The notes below the pieces were generated by a model. That model made no database searches, had not been told where the DNA came from, and was given only the letters and a program-made list of their open reading frames with translations. From Pestalotiopsis fici W106-1 (Eukaryota > Ascomycota > Sordariomycetes > Amphisphaeriales > Sporocadaceae), in assembly GCF_000516985.1 (NCBI RefSeq), contig NW_006917102.1:124001-188000 (forward strand): a DNA stretch of 64,000 nucleotides, given 5' to 3'. Each line of letters starts with the position of its first letter. Position 1 is the stretch's first letter. The translations under genes and the position numbers were made by a program. Of this stretch, positions 22,688 to 35,100 are shown in pieces.

Positions 22688-24451
22688 TCAGTTTTCTCCC
22701 GTGCCAGGATCCAGTGAACTTGGCTGAGTAGTGTTGTCTGGATCGGTAGTGAACGGCAAGGTTGACTGCAAGTTGTCGATGCGCCCCAGCAGGACCTCGA
22801 GCTGACGGTAGGCTGCAGCAGGTTGATAAGCTGGTACCTCGTGGCCACTCAGAGTTAGGGTCGAATAAGTCATGCCACGCTCCGTGTGTGCCGTACCGGC
22901 AATGCCAGCGCCGGCAGCGGTACCCAAGTCTGCCGTCTCGTGGTACGGGACGAAGAAGGGCTCCGTCGGACGCTCCTGGAAGCCGAGCTGGCCGCCCCAG
23001 GTCATGTTTTGGATGACAAGCAGCGTCTGGTTCATGTACAAGACCATGTCGAGGCGGCCGTGGACCAGGTGTACGTTTTGCGTGCGGTCAATGACCTTGG
23101 GAATTTGCACGAGAGAGGAAGGTGGTGAGTTGTCGCCGTAGGGAAAGGTGTTTTCGGTGCAAATTTCCCAGTCCACATCGACGGGCACGTGCAGCGCCTC
23201 CTTGACCTCGGTCCGGTTGAAGTAGACAGTTGGGGCTCCTGGCGGAGAGTACATGTTGCCGCCGGCAAAGCCAAGGGGATCATATAGTAGGGGACACTGC
23301 TCAACAACCTCGTAAATGTTGAAGCAGGGGTTAAGAAGGGCAATGGCGTCCCAGGTCTCATAGGTGATGGCGCATCCGTCAAGGTAATCTGTCTGGTTTT
23401 CGTTCCAACCCGGCTGTGCAGTGGGCTGTACCCCGGCTGGAGGGTACACGAGATACTTTTCCAGGTAGTCGGCATAGCCACAGGTTTCATGCTGTTCGTG
23501 GATGAGCTGGCTGAACGACTCGTTGAAGGGGAACACGTTGTGGTGAAAGTCGACAAAGGGAATTGTCACGATATCTCCATTGACGTCGCCAAGAACGCCG
23601 TCATACACGATCATGCCCGCCACGTCAAAGTACTCGGTATCGTTCTGGTCCAGCATGCCGCCAGCAATGTACGGGCAGTACAGACCACCGTAACTCTCAC
23701 CAGTAATGTAGACCTTGTAGTTTTGCATGTCAAATGTGTCGACAAAGTTCTTCCAGAAGCCCCGGAACTGGTCGGCAACCTCGAACTCATCATGATAGGT
23801 TGCAACGCCCTGGGAGTAGCCGGTGCCGACGGGCTGGTCAATCCATATCACGTTGCTCAGGTGATGCCAACTCCATGGGTTTGGTTGAGGCCCGTAGGTT
23901 CCCGGGATCCAAGTGATCGGGCCGTTCTCCTCCAACAATGCAGACATGGACGAACAACCAGGCTACATTCGTGTCAGAAGTAAAGGCATCAATTGAGAGG
24001 CAATTTGCACTTACACCACCAGTAAACCAGAGGACAATTTCCTCCTTGGCAGCCTCATTGGTAGAGGGAAAGAACCAGAAGAACAACTCGGTGTCATTGG
24101 AGTTGCCAATGGGAAGAAGACCCGCGTAGGACTCTCCGATATCCCAATAAACATCTGGCAGTAAACTTCCATTGACGGCGAATTCTGCAAGAATTGGTTA
24201 GCTCTCGTGATTCCATTGGTATATGGCGTGGAGGACTGCTGCTGCATACGTTGCGTCTTCTCCGTCAAGAACTTGTCACCGGATTGGCGACTGGCGATTT
24301 GGGTCTTTTCATCCCGTGCTGCCGCGCGTGCTTGAGCCTTGTCCATCATAATCTCATTGTACTTGGCAATGCGGTGTGCAGGACTGCCAGGCTTGGAGGC
24401 CGAGACAGCCGTGGCCGTAGCCAGCGCGGTGAGTATACTAGCCCAACGCAT
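22688..24451 (-). CDS. Secreted serine carboxypeptidase, peptidase family S10
   Basis: S10 enzymes remove C-terminal residues from peptides, usually at acid pH, outside the cell or in the vacuole. Three exons, 24451-24250, 24184-24015 and 23962-22688, give 548 residues. A signal peptide is visible at residues 1-18 (MRWASILTALATATAVSA). The propeptide is followed by FAVNGSLLPDVYWDIGESYAG. The oxyanion region is TGGPGCSSM, split by intron 2. The nucleophile Ser (about 214) is in GESYGG, the catalytic Asp is in HGRLDM and the His is in SGHEVP. Several N-x-S/T sites suggest glycosylation. The start at 24451 is preferred because it begins the signal peptide. Confidence 0.92.
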
Positions 24452-25943
24452 ATTTGGGAATGTCCTCACTATGCAGCCTAGGACGGAAAGAATACAAAAG
24501 CACGATTGTATAGGGGAAGGTTGAAGTCAAGAATTTTTTCAAACCAAGTTCTTGGTCGCAGCAGGACTATTTATAAGAGCAATAAAGAACTCAGCCTCCC
24601 GGGCGTCATACTATATATCGTACTGGATACTAGGTCGGTAGGCATCACATCACACTACATAAGTGCACGAGTCAACCTCGCCCGTCCAGGAAACTAAATA
24701 TTGATGCCAGGGCCCCATGGACTTTTGGAGTGGTCCAGCGGGTAAGAAGGCCGACGCTATACTATGTATAGCTGCAGCAGAGCGGCGCGGTGTACTATTG
24801 TAGTACAAACGGCAGCAAATAATACGTCGAATCGCGAAGAAGCGATTCCTTCAAAGGATTTATCGCTGACGAACATTTCCGGGGTATATCACTGCTGGCA
24901 AGGTGATCATAAGACTTGGCGGACATGCTACTGCATAATGTAAGATCCCGCAGTGGTATGGTCCCATTAATTATCGACAAGGGGGGTTCTTTTCCTACTC
25001 TACTGGGAGCATTTCTACAACAAAAACAAGGCGTACAATTTGCCCCTTTGGGTCCATGGGCGGGAGAACCGATACAAACCGGTTACCGGCCGCCGTATTT
25101 GTCGCAAACGATTAACGGGAAGTCCTTTTGTAATGAATTGTTTTCGAGCTGCGGTTAGAAGAAAGCGGCCGCGTGCAGTTGGGATTGTCTAGATCCGTTC
25201 AATCTTCGTTCTTGGCAGGTCACCATGCAGACGGAGATGGTGGAATGCAGCCCTCGTCTATTCCCAACCAGGCTGATGATCTCAACAGTCAATACCACCG
25301 CGGAATAGCTTAATTGTCCTGCCTGCATGCGATCGGACTGCCAAGACCGGAAGGTACCGACCGCAACACTACAAGAGCGGGTAGAAAAGCTTCAAAATGA
25401 TAAACAAATACTCGACGGTCGATTTATACATGCTTAGAAAGTACGAGGAAAGGTCTCGAGTCCATTTCTTGTCGATCATTACAGTGACTTGACCAGAGGA
25501 GGGCCGAGCGCCGTTCGTGTTCAATCGGCGCAAGTATAACGTCATTTGGTACCGTAGCTGCCTAATAATGTCCTATAATGTGTGGTAGCACTCAGCGTAA
25601 CGAACCTTGTGCGACTAATAGCAAGGGCATCGCAAACATGAACCGCGGCAATCCGGAATGATTCAATGTTGCTTGTGTATCCATAGATTCCTGAGATTAT
25701 CAAACGGACCGTTGGAATGCATATCTTGAGATTTGAATAAGAGAGTAGCACAGTGCCCATATTATACATGAGAGCCAGCAACAAACTTCAATGATGTAGG
25801 TCAAGAGAAAACACATGGGTTAGAATTCACCACGAGCTTTGGCACACATCTGCTCTCAATAGCCTCCCCACTAGATCAATTGCCGATGTACTTTACGAGC
25901 CAAGATCGACAGCGCAGATCTGCCCCGCGTGCTCTCCGCCGAA
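24452..25943. other. Intergenic region upstream of the carboxypeptidase
   Basis: The proximal part carries the carboxypeptidase promoter. The rest has only short open frames with no family features, and it includes the 3' flank of the surface-protein gene. No RNA gene or mobile element was recognised. Confidence 0.45.
24568..24575 (-). promoter_or_regulatory. TATA box of the carboxypeptidase gene
   Basis: TATAAATA on the minus strand, 117 bp upstream of the start codon at 24451, in a GC-containing context. Position and sequence suit a core promoter of an inducible secreted enzyme. Confidence 0.5.
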
Positions 25944-27517
25944 TCAAAGCGCATCGCTGGCAGATGCTGCGGTTGTCACGGTAGTAGCCGTTGCCGTGAA
26001 CCCCGACGGTGTAGAGTCCAACACCGATAGGGTAAAGTCGGTCGAGGCCGGCGGCGGCGACGCTGAAAATGTTGCTGCAACCACATCAGAGCCAGAGGCC
26101 GCAGTCGAGGACAATGGTGGCGCGGGCGTCAGCTGGATGCGGTCAATCAGGAACGTGTTGCTGTCGGCCCCGTCCAGGTCAAACGCGAACAAGAGCTCGA
26201 TCCAGTCCATGGTCGGCACGTAAATAGTCTGGATCCTCGTCCATTCGGTTCCGTCCCTGAACGCGACCGCCGTTGCAATATTGCGATCTTGAGAGTTGGC
26301 GGACAGCATGATCCTGGCCTCGTTGGCTTCTCGGAATTTGACATAAAACGAGACGAGGTATCTTTGCTGGATCTCAACGTCATAAAGTGGACTGAAGAAC
26401 TGGAAGCCAGGTCTGTCCTCAGTCTCCCTGCTTCTCTTGAGCGACACCAGGAAAGACGAGCACGAACCGCCAACCCCGTCATTGACTGTTCCATATTTGG
26501 CAGTGCGAGGCTCGGCCACATCAAAAGACCACGGCGCCAGACCATCCTCGAGGTCTCCGTTCAGCACGCCGACGTTTTCCTCGAGTCCAGGCACGCAACT
26601 TGGGATAAATGTCAACGAAGTAGTAGATGTTGAAGTGACCTCGCTTGTCGTTGTCGTAGAATCAGCATGCGGGTCCATGACGGTTACCGTTGTGGTTGTA
26701 GAGGAAGTAGATGATCTTGCAGACATGCGAGGGGGAGGGCCAACAGCCCATGTTACATTCGGCTTTGAACGCGATGCGGTCGAGAGAGTTGTAGAGTTCA
26801 ACCCAAATGGTATACTCGATGTAGTCCAACAAGACGTTGCCGATGACGTACCCGTTGATGTTGCATTATAGATGGTAAAGATATCACTGGAGTTACTCGT
26901 AGTACCTGATATCAGACTGGTCGTCACCGTGGTGGTTGTAAAGGTGCCATCGTCGATCATGGTCTTGTTGGGCTGAAAGGTTTGAGTCACCGTCCACGTG
27001 GAACTCGAGAGATCTGTCGACGCTGTTGAGAAAGAGGTTCCGACTGTGGTCGACGTATCAAGCGTGAGTGAAGTGTCAATGGTTGTAGTTTCAATATCCG
27101 ACATAGTGATAAAGGTGGTCGTATTATCAAAGGAACACATCGGCCCGCAATTGCACGCTGTAGCTAAGTCAGTCTCTGGGATGCCAAGCACACGGCGGTA
27201 GTCCGATACTTACCGGATATATATTGAGCTTTGTTGGCACCACCGCATACATCAGTGGCTCTTGTTGGTAATTCAGATGCATAAACATAACGATTGTTCA
27301 AAGTGGCACAAAATGCCACCCCGTCGGCAACAACCTCGGGTTCCTGACAGGGAAATATAACTCGATGACACCTATGATCGGTCAGATACCATGGCAATAT
27401 TGATTGGACACTATCCGCATACTCGTCCTCTGTGCAAGCTGCATGGAGTCCCAAAGGGAATAGCAATATGGCAACGAGCACGCAGTACGCTCTGCCTTTT
27501 TCTACTATGGGGCTCAT
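25944..27517 (-). CDS. Secreted Ser/Thr-rich surface protein with CBM-like domain
   Basis: Two exons, 27517-27214 and 27157-25944, give 505 residues. The N-terminus is a signal peptide (hydrophobic core YCVLVAILLFPLGLHA) followed by about 95 residues with many Cys, ending in C-N-C-x3-C. The middle, roughly residues 110-270, is dominated by Thr and Ser and is probably O-glycosylated. Residues 275-440 look like a jelly-roll carbohydrate-binding module: NGDLEDGLAPWSF opens it, later SFYVKFREANEARIML and FLIDRIQL. The tail is again Ser/Thr/Ala-rich, without a GPI hydrophobic end. An alternative acceptor six bases upstream (TTAG) would add two residues. Function is unknown; a cell-wall or adhesion role is inference. 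Confidence 0.75.
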
Positions 27518-28671
27518 CTTTGCAAAGCACTGGCAGTAACCTGTATATTCGGTGTTCGTCCACATTGGGTTTCATCCCCATTGGAGACCAGCGCTCACTT
27601 AAGCATTTATAGCCAAGACCGAGGCAATTCGAACCGCCTTCCGACTGTTCTGCTAGGTCACCATCAACAGAGACATTTGAAGAACAATTTTCTGTTTCTG
27701 AATCGAGGCCTACAAGTTATTCGAACACGATAGACACATTGTCGTGTCTTGATGCAGAAAGAGCAACATGAACCTTTAGCGTCGAGAGAGTGTTGACCAT
27801 TGTCCAATATTGGCGTGAAAGACTCAGTCTGCGCAACTAACCGGAAGCAAAACTTCATGTTTTTAGGTGTACAATTGAGAGGGTCAGAACGTTTCAAGTG
27901 GCCGTGGAGAGAACATGTCCGGACCTTTTCGACTTGATAAATCATGTCAGCACATTCTTGAGTTACAGGGACTTGTGTTCCAACAGGAACGAGATTGCTT
28001 GTCTTGAAATGCCATACAAGACGGCAACACAGGAGTGAGTATTAATTACTGTTTTCGACTTGTCCAACACTAACTTGCGTGTCTGCCGTACTCTGACAGC
28101 CACATTGGAGTTTCTCACGTGGAAACAGAGTGGTACCGGGAACTTGTGCGAGTAATATTACGCATGATTTGTCGCAAAAAACCAACACAATATTATCAGG
28201 ACTAAGGAACGCTTATGTAGCCTGCGTGTGGTCAATACACTTTGGGTATTGATTACTTGAGCGTGAGGCAATTGGTGGACCTCGAATGTATACTGGTCTT
28301 TGAAAGCGGCTATTCGCATGAACAAGCCAATGGGAAAGATATCTACTAACCCGTCTTTTATACAGCGTGAATACACTGCACAAACGAAAGGTCACACTTC
28401 AGGTAAATCGTGACAAGCCTATGGCGGGAAGCCTGGTGAGACGCAATCTGACTAAGCTCGTGCAACCTTACCTTGGGATTCGAACCCCGTCTCCATTGGG
28501 GAATCCGGTCTCAAAGTCCGGTGCGTGATACAGTTTCAGCTTGTAGGTGAACTATCGAAATAAATGCAATGGACTCGCCATTCTCAACGTGCGCATTGAA
28601 CTTTCTGCATACCTAAAGCCTACAACTCAACATTCGCCATCATCCTATCAGTTATTGGCATATCTATAAAG
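27518..28671. other. Intergenic region between surface protein and SnoaL-like gene
   Basis: A divergent promoter region of 1.15 kb. It contains a tRNA-like remnant at 28467-28541 and otherwise no supported gene. Confidence 0.45.
28467..28541 (-). pseudogene. Broken tRNA-like remnant, anticodon TTG (Gln-like)
   Basis: On the minus strand, ATCACGCACCGG leads into an anticodon arm CCGGA-CTTTGAG-ACCGG, whose loop would read TTG (Gln). A T-loop block GGGTTCGAATCCC follows. The last anticodon-stem pair is broken, the spacer before the T arm is too long, and no acceptor stem pairs with the 3' end. I read this as a decayed tRNA or tRNA-derived element rather than a working gene. Confidence 0.35.
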
Positions 28672-29160
28672 ATGAACGGACTTTCAGTGTACGAAAAGTT
28701 ACGACAAAACGCCAAAACGTTTATAGAAGCCTACAGCTTCACACCCGAGGCTGGGCAGCCCAACATTGACGTCTTGACGTCCTTCATGTCGTCCAACTTT
28801 ACGCTGGCCTGGGGCCACACCTACATGACACAGCGGCAACCAAGACTCTCGAAAGCGTTGGACCAGGCTGGCTTCCGCGAGCACATGGGCGCCATGGTCC
28901 CCTTTATAGAGTCGACTCGCATCGTCATACACGATATCATTGTCGACGAGCCAGCAAGAAAGGTCGTAGTGAGGGCCAGTTTCTGCTTGTGTCCAAAGGG
29001 GCAGAACGAAGGAGAAAAGGAGGCGCCTGAGAATGAGCTCATGTGGATCCTCAAGTTTGACCAGGAAGGGGAACAGTTGGAAAGTGCCGTTGAGTTTCTT
29101 GATGCCACAGCAACGGCGAGAATTGGGGAGCTGGTTGCCCAGGCAAAACAGAAGGTGTGA
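28672..29160 (+). CDS. SnoaL-like (NTF2-fold) small protein
   Basis: A single exon of 162 residues. Length and pattern (N-terminal helices, then FTLAWGHTYMTQRQPRLSK, a central curved sheet, and a segment near ENELMWILKFDQEG) resemble SnoaL-like polyketide cyclase or dehydratase-fold proteins, often found beside oxidative or secondary-metabolism genes in fungi. No catalytic residue can be assigned. The ATG at 28672 is the first in frame. It lies tail-to-tail with the Zn2Cys6 regulator, 200 bp apart, which suggests an association with the P450 island but does not prove it. Confidence 0.65.
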   Translation: MNGLSVYEKLRQNAKTFIEAYSFTPEAGQPNIDVLTSFMSSNFTLAWGHTYMTQRQPRLSKALDQAGFREHMGAMVPFIESTRIVIHDIIVDEPARKVVVRASFCLCPKGQNEGEKEAPENELMWILKFDQEGEQLESAVEFLDATATARIGELVAQAKQKV

Positions 29161-29360
29161 ATGTGATCTTCGAAGAGCGCCAGATAGTATACTTGACGGT
29201 AAAATAATTGACGTTACTTCTTGAGATTCTCTACAGTGGGTATGGCCAAGAGTTGATCATCCTATGAATATACTTGCAAGGTCACTCACATACAATAAAT
29301 TTGTGAACCTGAGTATAGCGCAACAAGGCTGCAAATTTGACATTAGAGACTGCAAGACGT

Positions 29361-31597
29361 CTACTCAAAAGGCAAGAAGAAATCATCATAACTGCTCAAG
29401 TCGGCCGTCCAAAAGTCATCGAGACTGCCCGAGCCGCTGTCTGGAACACTTTCAGGCTCCTCTGAAACGAGGTCGCCAGTATTGACCAGCTGTGTGAGCA
29501 TGGCCTTTGCTTCAAGACTTGCCTCTAGACCACTTGCTTCAATTGCGTCGCTGATTGGTAGACCCTTAATTTTGGCATCGGCACATCCTAGGACCGCCTT
29601 TAGAATAATGTAGTCCTTGACATTGTCCTGTCCAGCCATTATGCGCTGTTTTGCCCATTCCACTCCAACTCGCAGGAGCGAGCTCAACTCCAGAGATCGG
29701 ATATTTCGTGTTAATGTCGAATCCGAGTAGGAAGTTTCGGGTCTGTCCACAGAGGTCCTGGATAGTTCTCCTCCGATTATCATGACGGCCTGGTATAGTA
29801 CAGTTCTATAAGGTCCCAAGCCACATAGAGCAAGACGAAAGAAGTCCTCGCAAGGCGCATCTGCGCCTGTTGCCGATCGTATCGACTCTAGAAATGCGTC
29901 ATGCAGCAGCGGTGAATTTAGAGCCGAGTGGGCAAAGTTCAATGCGGGTTCGATGCAAATATTTCTAGATTGCAAAAACATTGGATTCTGAGCTGAGACG
30001 GCAATGTAGGGTATGTGCAGCGTGAAAAGGTACCGGCACATGGTCATCTCACTATAGAGACGTTGAAAGCCAGTCGGCTGCGGGACGAGTCGACGTAATG
30101 AATCGTTGAGTAGACGGCAGGTGTTCTTGAAACTCATACTGGAACTCAGGATCTGCGGATACAGCGCTTCAGCTTTGATGCTATTGATCAATTTGGATAT
30201 CGCCAATCGATCAGGCAGAGTCCGAGCCAGGGCAATTTGCAACGATGCATCAGTACGCATATCATCATCACATGCCACCAGCTCGGTATGAGACCTGAGA
30301 TCAAGCGCCTCGTCGTTCAGGTTCATTGGCAGCGCGCAATCAAAGTCGTCGAGCGACATGAGAGGAGGGCAGCCAGCATCCATTGAGGAGCTAAGCGTCA
30401 ATTCAAGCACGGTTGCCCACAGACGACGACGTATCTCGGCTTGTGCGGGAAGCACTCCTGGGAGAGCACCCGGGTCCCGATGCAGACCAATAACCATGGA
30501 AGTTCGAATCAGCACTCCGGATCTGATCCAGGAGCGGTCACCGTGTATTTCTAGCATATTCCTCCGGGCGAGCTCTAGTAGACACAAGTTTTGAATGCCT
30601 GCAATGGAGAGGCACGACTTTTCTGACGAGTGAACCCAGGTGATTGCCTCCTGAATCCACTGGAGTGCTTGCCCCCGAAGCGAGAATGTGTCGTCGTACA
30701 AGCTCGCACCAAGGGCAAGACATAACTGGACTTGAACAATGAAGTGAGGCGATGCAGCAGAGGTCTGGTCCCACATCAGATGGTAGTCACGTCTGAAGGA
30801 GGGAATGTGGAGAACTCGGAGCACACTTTCAAACGTCCGCAAATATGAGTCGATGAGTGCGTCGGCCAAATGTCTCGAGGGAAGGTATCGGCCATAATCT
30901 CCTGGAGTCCAGGCCATTGACCGCTGCTGCCTCAGCCGCTTGATCAGGGGTTTGCAGTTTTGCCTGACTTGTAAACTTTCGCCTTTGGTGGCATATTCCT
31001 TATCGATCCAGGTCAAGACTTCAGGTAACTACAGCATGTGTAAGCAAGTGGTCGGTGTATAATCGACAGCCAGGATGGACATGCAAGCAAGACTGAGTAA
31101 ATCCAGTTGCTCGGTGAAAACAACCGATATTTAAATATCGCCCCACGCACTGGACCAGACAAACCATCTAATGAGGTTGAAATGGGTATCGTTTGAGATT
31201 TGTCTTGACTCATGGCAAGGTCGTTTGGCGAGCCTTCTGTTGGCAACAACAGACTTGCCACGGCGGATGGTGCCCATCTCTCACCGGGGACCGAGCTTGG
31301 CGAATCCCAAGTCTTGGTGAAAAGCGTTTCGGGCCGCCTGGATTCTTCCGCCCGGGAGGCCGAGTTGTAGAGATGCCGTGTCTCGATCTCATCGACGGAC
31401 GACCGACTTGGCCGGGGCTCTGGCGTGGTCGAGTCCTCGGTCGTGGTAGGGGCATAGGTGCACGTCTTGTTCCTCGCCCGCGAGCAGTTACCGCAAGGGT
31501 TGCCATGGTCGCATTTGAGTTTCTTTTTCCGGCACTGCAGACATGCCAGGGCTCGTCGTCGATGAGGCCGGGTCACCCTTTCGGATGCGGCCTGCAT
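29361..31597 (-). CDS. Zn2Cys6 transcription factor with fungal-specific middle domain
   Basis: A nuclear DNA-binding regulator, read as two exons of about 723 residues: 31597-31094 and 31028-29361. The binuclear zinc cluster is at about residues 18-46: CLQCRKKKLKCDHGNPC then CGNC and a final Cys, with spacing 2-6-5-2-8. The large exon carries the fungal_trans region (for example AYLRTFESVLRVLHIPSF in slightly altered form, and GLHRDPGALPGV with a following RRRLWATVLELTLSSSMDAG). The intron junction is the weak part: the acceptor CTGTAG at 31029 fits, but the in-phase donor would be GTCTTG. An alternative donor GTGCGT further upstream also keeps frame and removes about 20 residues. It lies between the SnoaL-like gene and the P450, a position typical of a pathway-specific regulator. 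Confidence 0.8.
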
Positions 31598-32111
31598 TAT
31601 TTAGCCTGGCAACTTATTATAATATGCTCAAATGAAACAAGTTAAAACATGTGTCAAGAGAATCCACAAATTAGGTTGCGAAAAGTAGCATTGCGTCTTC
31701 TTTGGATGTAGAGTTGACTCTGTCTAAGCGTTGCCAAGCCTAAACCCGGCGCCGGACTTGTTCTTTGCGCCCGCGCGAGCGGATACTGGCCCCATCTTAC
31801 TGGGGAAGCTTATACTACGACATTATCTACATAAATAAATCCTCGCTATACAATCGTAGAGCACAAAACAGTCTTTCGATTCGATGAATTGTTTGGAATA
31901 ATAATCTAGAATACTTGAACCAATTAGATAGTATAAAGATTATGATGTATGTTCCAAATTTCCAAATTAATTGAGAAGAGATATCTAGTCTACCAAAAGC
32001 AAATCTATGTCTATTCAACCCAGTCAATGCGCCCCTTGAATGTCAACTTCTATACCTGCTTCTAATGATTGTACAATAACCGTATCAATAACTCAGTCGT
32101 TCATAATCTCC
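31598..32111. other. Spacer between P450 and regulator
   Basis: Tandem minus-strand genes are separated by about 510 bp of AT-rich sequence (31800-32060). It probably holds the P450 3' UTR and the regulator promoter. No gene was seen. Confidence 0.45.
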
Positions 32112-35100
32112 TCAATCGAATACATCGATTGCATAACGGACATTTCGTTGCTCGATCCACCAATTCTTGGCTGCTTCCTCGGTGATCGGAATCTTCTTTG
32201 AGGCCGCAATCTCCTGCTTGAAACGCAATGCCATATCATCCATAGCGCGACTGATCTCCTTGGATCCGCAGACAAAGACAAATGCGCCCTTTCTCCATAG
32301 ATTCAGTAAAGACTGTCGATCTGCCCACACTCGGTCTTGTACATATTTGCAACCTGCCGAGAGTCGAGGTTCGCGACTAAACGCCCTCTTTACCCTGACA
32401 GCGCCCTGAGACTCCCAGTCTGCCAATTCTTGGGCATACAAATCGTCCTTTCCGGCAGACCGACAACCGTGGTATAATAAGGCTGGTGCTACTTTCTGTC
32501 CCGCTGCAATCATGGCAGCGCGTTCCTGTACGAACGCTCGAAAGGGAGCGATGCCAGTTCCTGCTGAGACCATGATGATTGGTGTATTCTCCGGGTCTTT
32601 TGGGAGATGAAAAGCCTCGTGTGACGGTCTCACGGCAGCACTAATGAGATCACCAGGTTGTAGGCTTGCAAGGTATGAAGTAGCGACGCCGATGAAATCT
32701 CCATGCCCTGATTTTGCTGGACTCCGGACTACCGAATACGTCAATGAGACGACAGATTGGTTGATCGCCGGCGCCGAGGATATTGAACTAATACGAAACT
32801 CGTGTTAGAAAGTATCAAGTACAAAATAAAGATGCTGACCTCAAGGCTTTGAGGGTTACTCACTATTGTCGCACACGTATCGAAGGCAGCACGCTCAAGA
32901 ACTCGCCAAAGGAGATGTCGATGGAGGGATATTGCTCCAAAAGGTCCAGAACGGAGACTCGCTTGAGGGATATCTCGGGCTCGTACTGATCGGAAGAGAG
33001 TGTTTCTAGTTTTTCCCTATCGCTCTGAGCTGAAGCTGCAGTGGCCAAGTTCTTGACATCTTTTCGAGTGGCTGTGAGACCAAGTTCGACGTAACCACCA
33101 AGGATGCTCTGTATGGGAGTAGGCACACCCGTTGGGAGCTTTTTCCCGGCGCCTTCAATGACGATATTTGCATCTTGCTGTACATCTTAGTTAGCATATG
33201 AATATAGAATCCAAAGAGGCCTAGACAGAAATCTTACAGGTAGTTGGAATCTACGTATAGCTCTGAGAACGTTTTCGTGAGGATTGGTTGGCAAAACGGT
33301 CAGGTAGTCGCCTGACCTATAAGCTGTTCCAGCGGGTAATTCAACCTCGATATGTTTCTTCATAGATTCACCCTCGGCAGTGAGGGTGCGGTTTGCGAGG
33401 ACACGGGCGTCTTTCATGTCGAGCTTCAGAATAGAATGGCGGGTCTTGTAGACTTGCGTTTGTAATAATGATGCTGTGGTTCTTCTCGCAGTCGGGCTTG
33501 AAGAACCACCGTTCCTCGCCTCCAAGACCGGCCATAATACCTAAATCTGCGTCAGTAAAAGCCCGCGAAGACATATTGTGCTATAGCACTCGCCACGATG
33601 GAATGAGTACATAGGCACATGTGTTGTTCACTTACCTGATCTTCCCAATTTTCAAAAGCCACAAAACAATCCTCACTTGCCGCGTTTGCGAGGCCCATGT
33701 CTACCAACCTCTCCGCACCGTTTGCGCTCATGGACTCGTTGACTAGCTTCGGTATTCGATGGAAAGTCTGAGGCCACTCACTGTTTCCACAGCCAAAGAC
33801 AGCAAAGGGGACGCCCTTCAGCTCGTCTTTAGCCTTTTCAGATTCTAGCCATTGGACAAACTTCCCGGCATTATCAGGTGGTTGGCCCTCATAGCTTGCG
33901 GTGAAGATAACAGTGGGTTGATCTCGAGCAAGATTGCCCGTCCCGCTATCGAGGGAGTCAAGAAGTGTGACTCTGTATCCATGCGCAGGTGCGTCTGTTG
34001 CAAGGCGTTGGGCCATTGATTCGCATGTCCCGCTGTTCGAGCCATAAAGAATGGTCATGGGCTGTAGATCAGCATTGTTGCCAACTGCTATACCGTTCCC
34101 GCGATGTCTTTGAATGATCTGATCAGCTTCCTCCAGCTCTTCCTTGGTTCCTTGCAAATGGCGACATAGACTAGTCGACGTGATGCCCTTGCGAAGGGAC
34201 GCTTTGACGTAAAAGTCTTGGGGCTTGATTGTCAATGTCTGCTTGTTCTCTAATTGGTAATTGGGATCGTCCGATTCAAAATCAAAGTTTTGAAATAGAA
34301 GTGCCATGGCAAGAACTGCTTCCTGCCAAGCAAAAGGTCGACCAATGCACTGAAATCAGAGGCCTCAGGTCAGTCAATGGTCACTAGCCAACAATTATCG
34401 TGAATACTCACAGCTCGTACGCCATGGCCAAATGGCTTCCAAGCATTCTTGGGTAGCTTGTTGAAGTTCTCTGACAACATTCGCTCTGGACGAAACTCCT
34501 TGGGGTCGTCATAGACATTAGGGTCGACGTGAAGCTTGGACAAAAGTACCAGGCATACATCATCTTTGCCGATGGCGTATTTTCCCCTTAGCATTTCGTC
34601 TCCTCCATGAGTCTGGCGGGTGAGGACTGGAATTGGTGAATCGAGGCGTAAGGTTTCCCGGAGGACCTATAGCTTTCTGTCAGCTTACATAGACAATATC
34701 TCGGTCGAAAAGGATTTGCTTACGGCTTCAATATAGGGCAGCTTTGTCATGTGATCTACAGTGATTGGGCCAGTTCCAATGACTCGATCGACCTCCTCAC
34801 GCACTTTTCTGTACTCTTCAGGTTTCTGCAAAAGCTCGTACTACGCAAATGAGAATTAGTGGCTTGTTTTAAGGTCAGTAGTGAGATATTTACCATTGCA
34901 TATGAAAGTGTACCGGATGTCGTCTCGTGCCCAGCGATCAAGAAGGTGATCAGATTGTCAATGATTGACTCATCCGTCATCTTCTTTCCGGTCATGGAGT
35001 CACGCCCTCGCAGCATTGCGGTCAAGAGATCCTTGCGCTCATTTTCGCTGTCGGCCACTCTTTCCCTGAGCACTGCCTCGGCCGTCTCACGCAGAATGGA

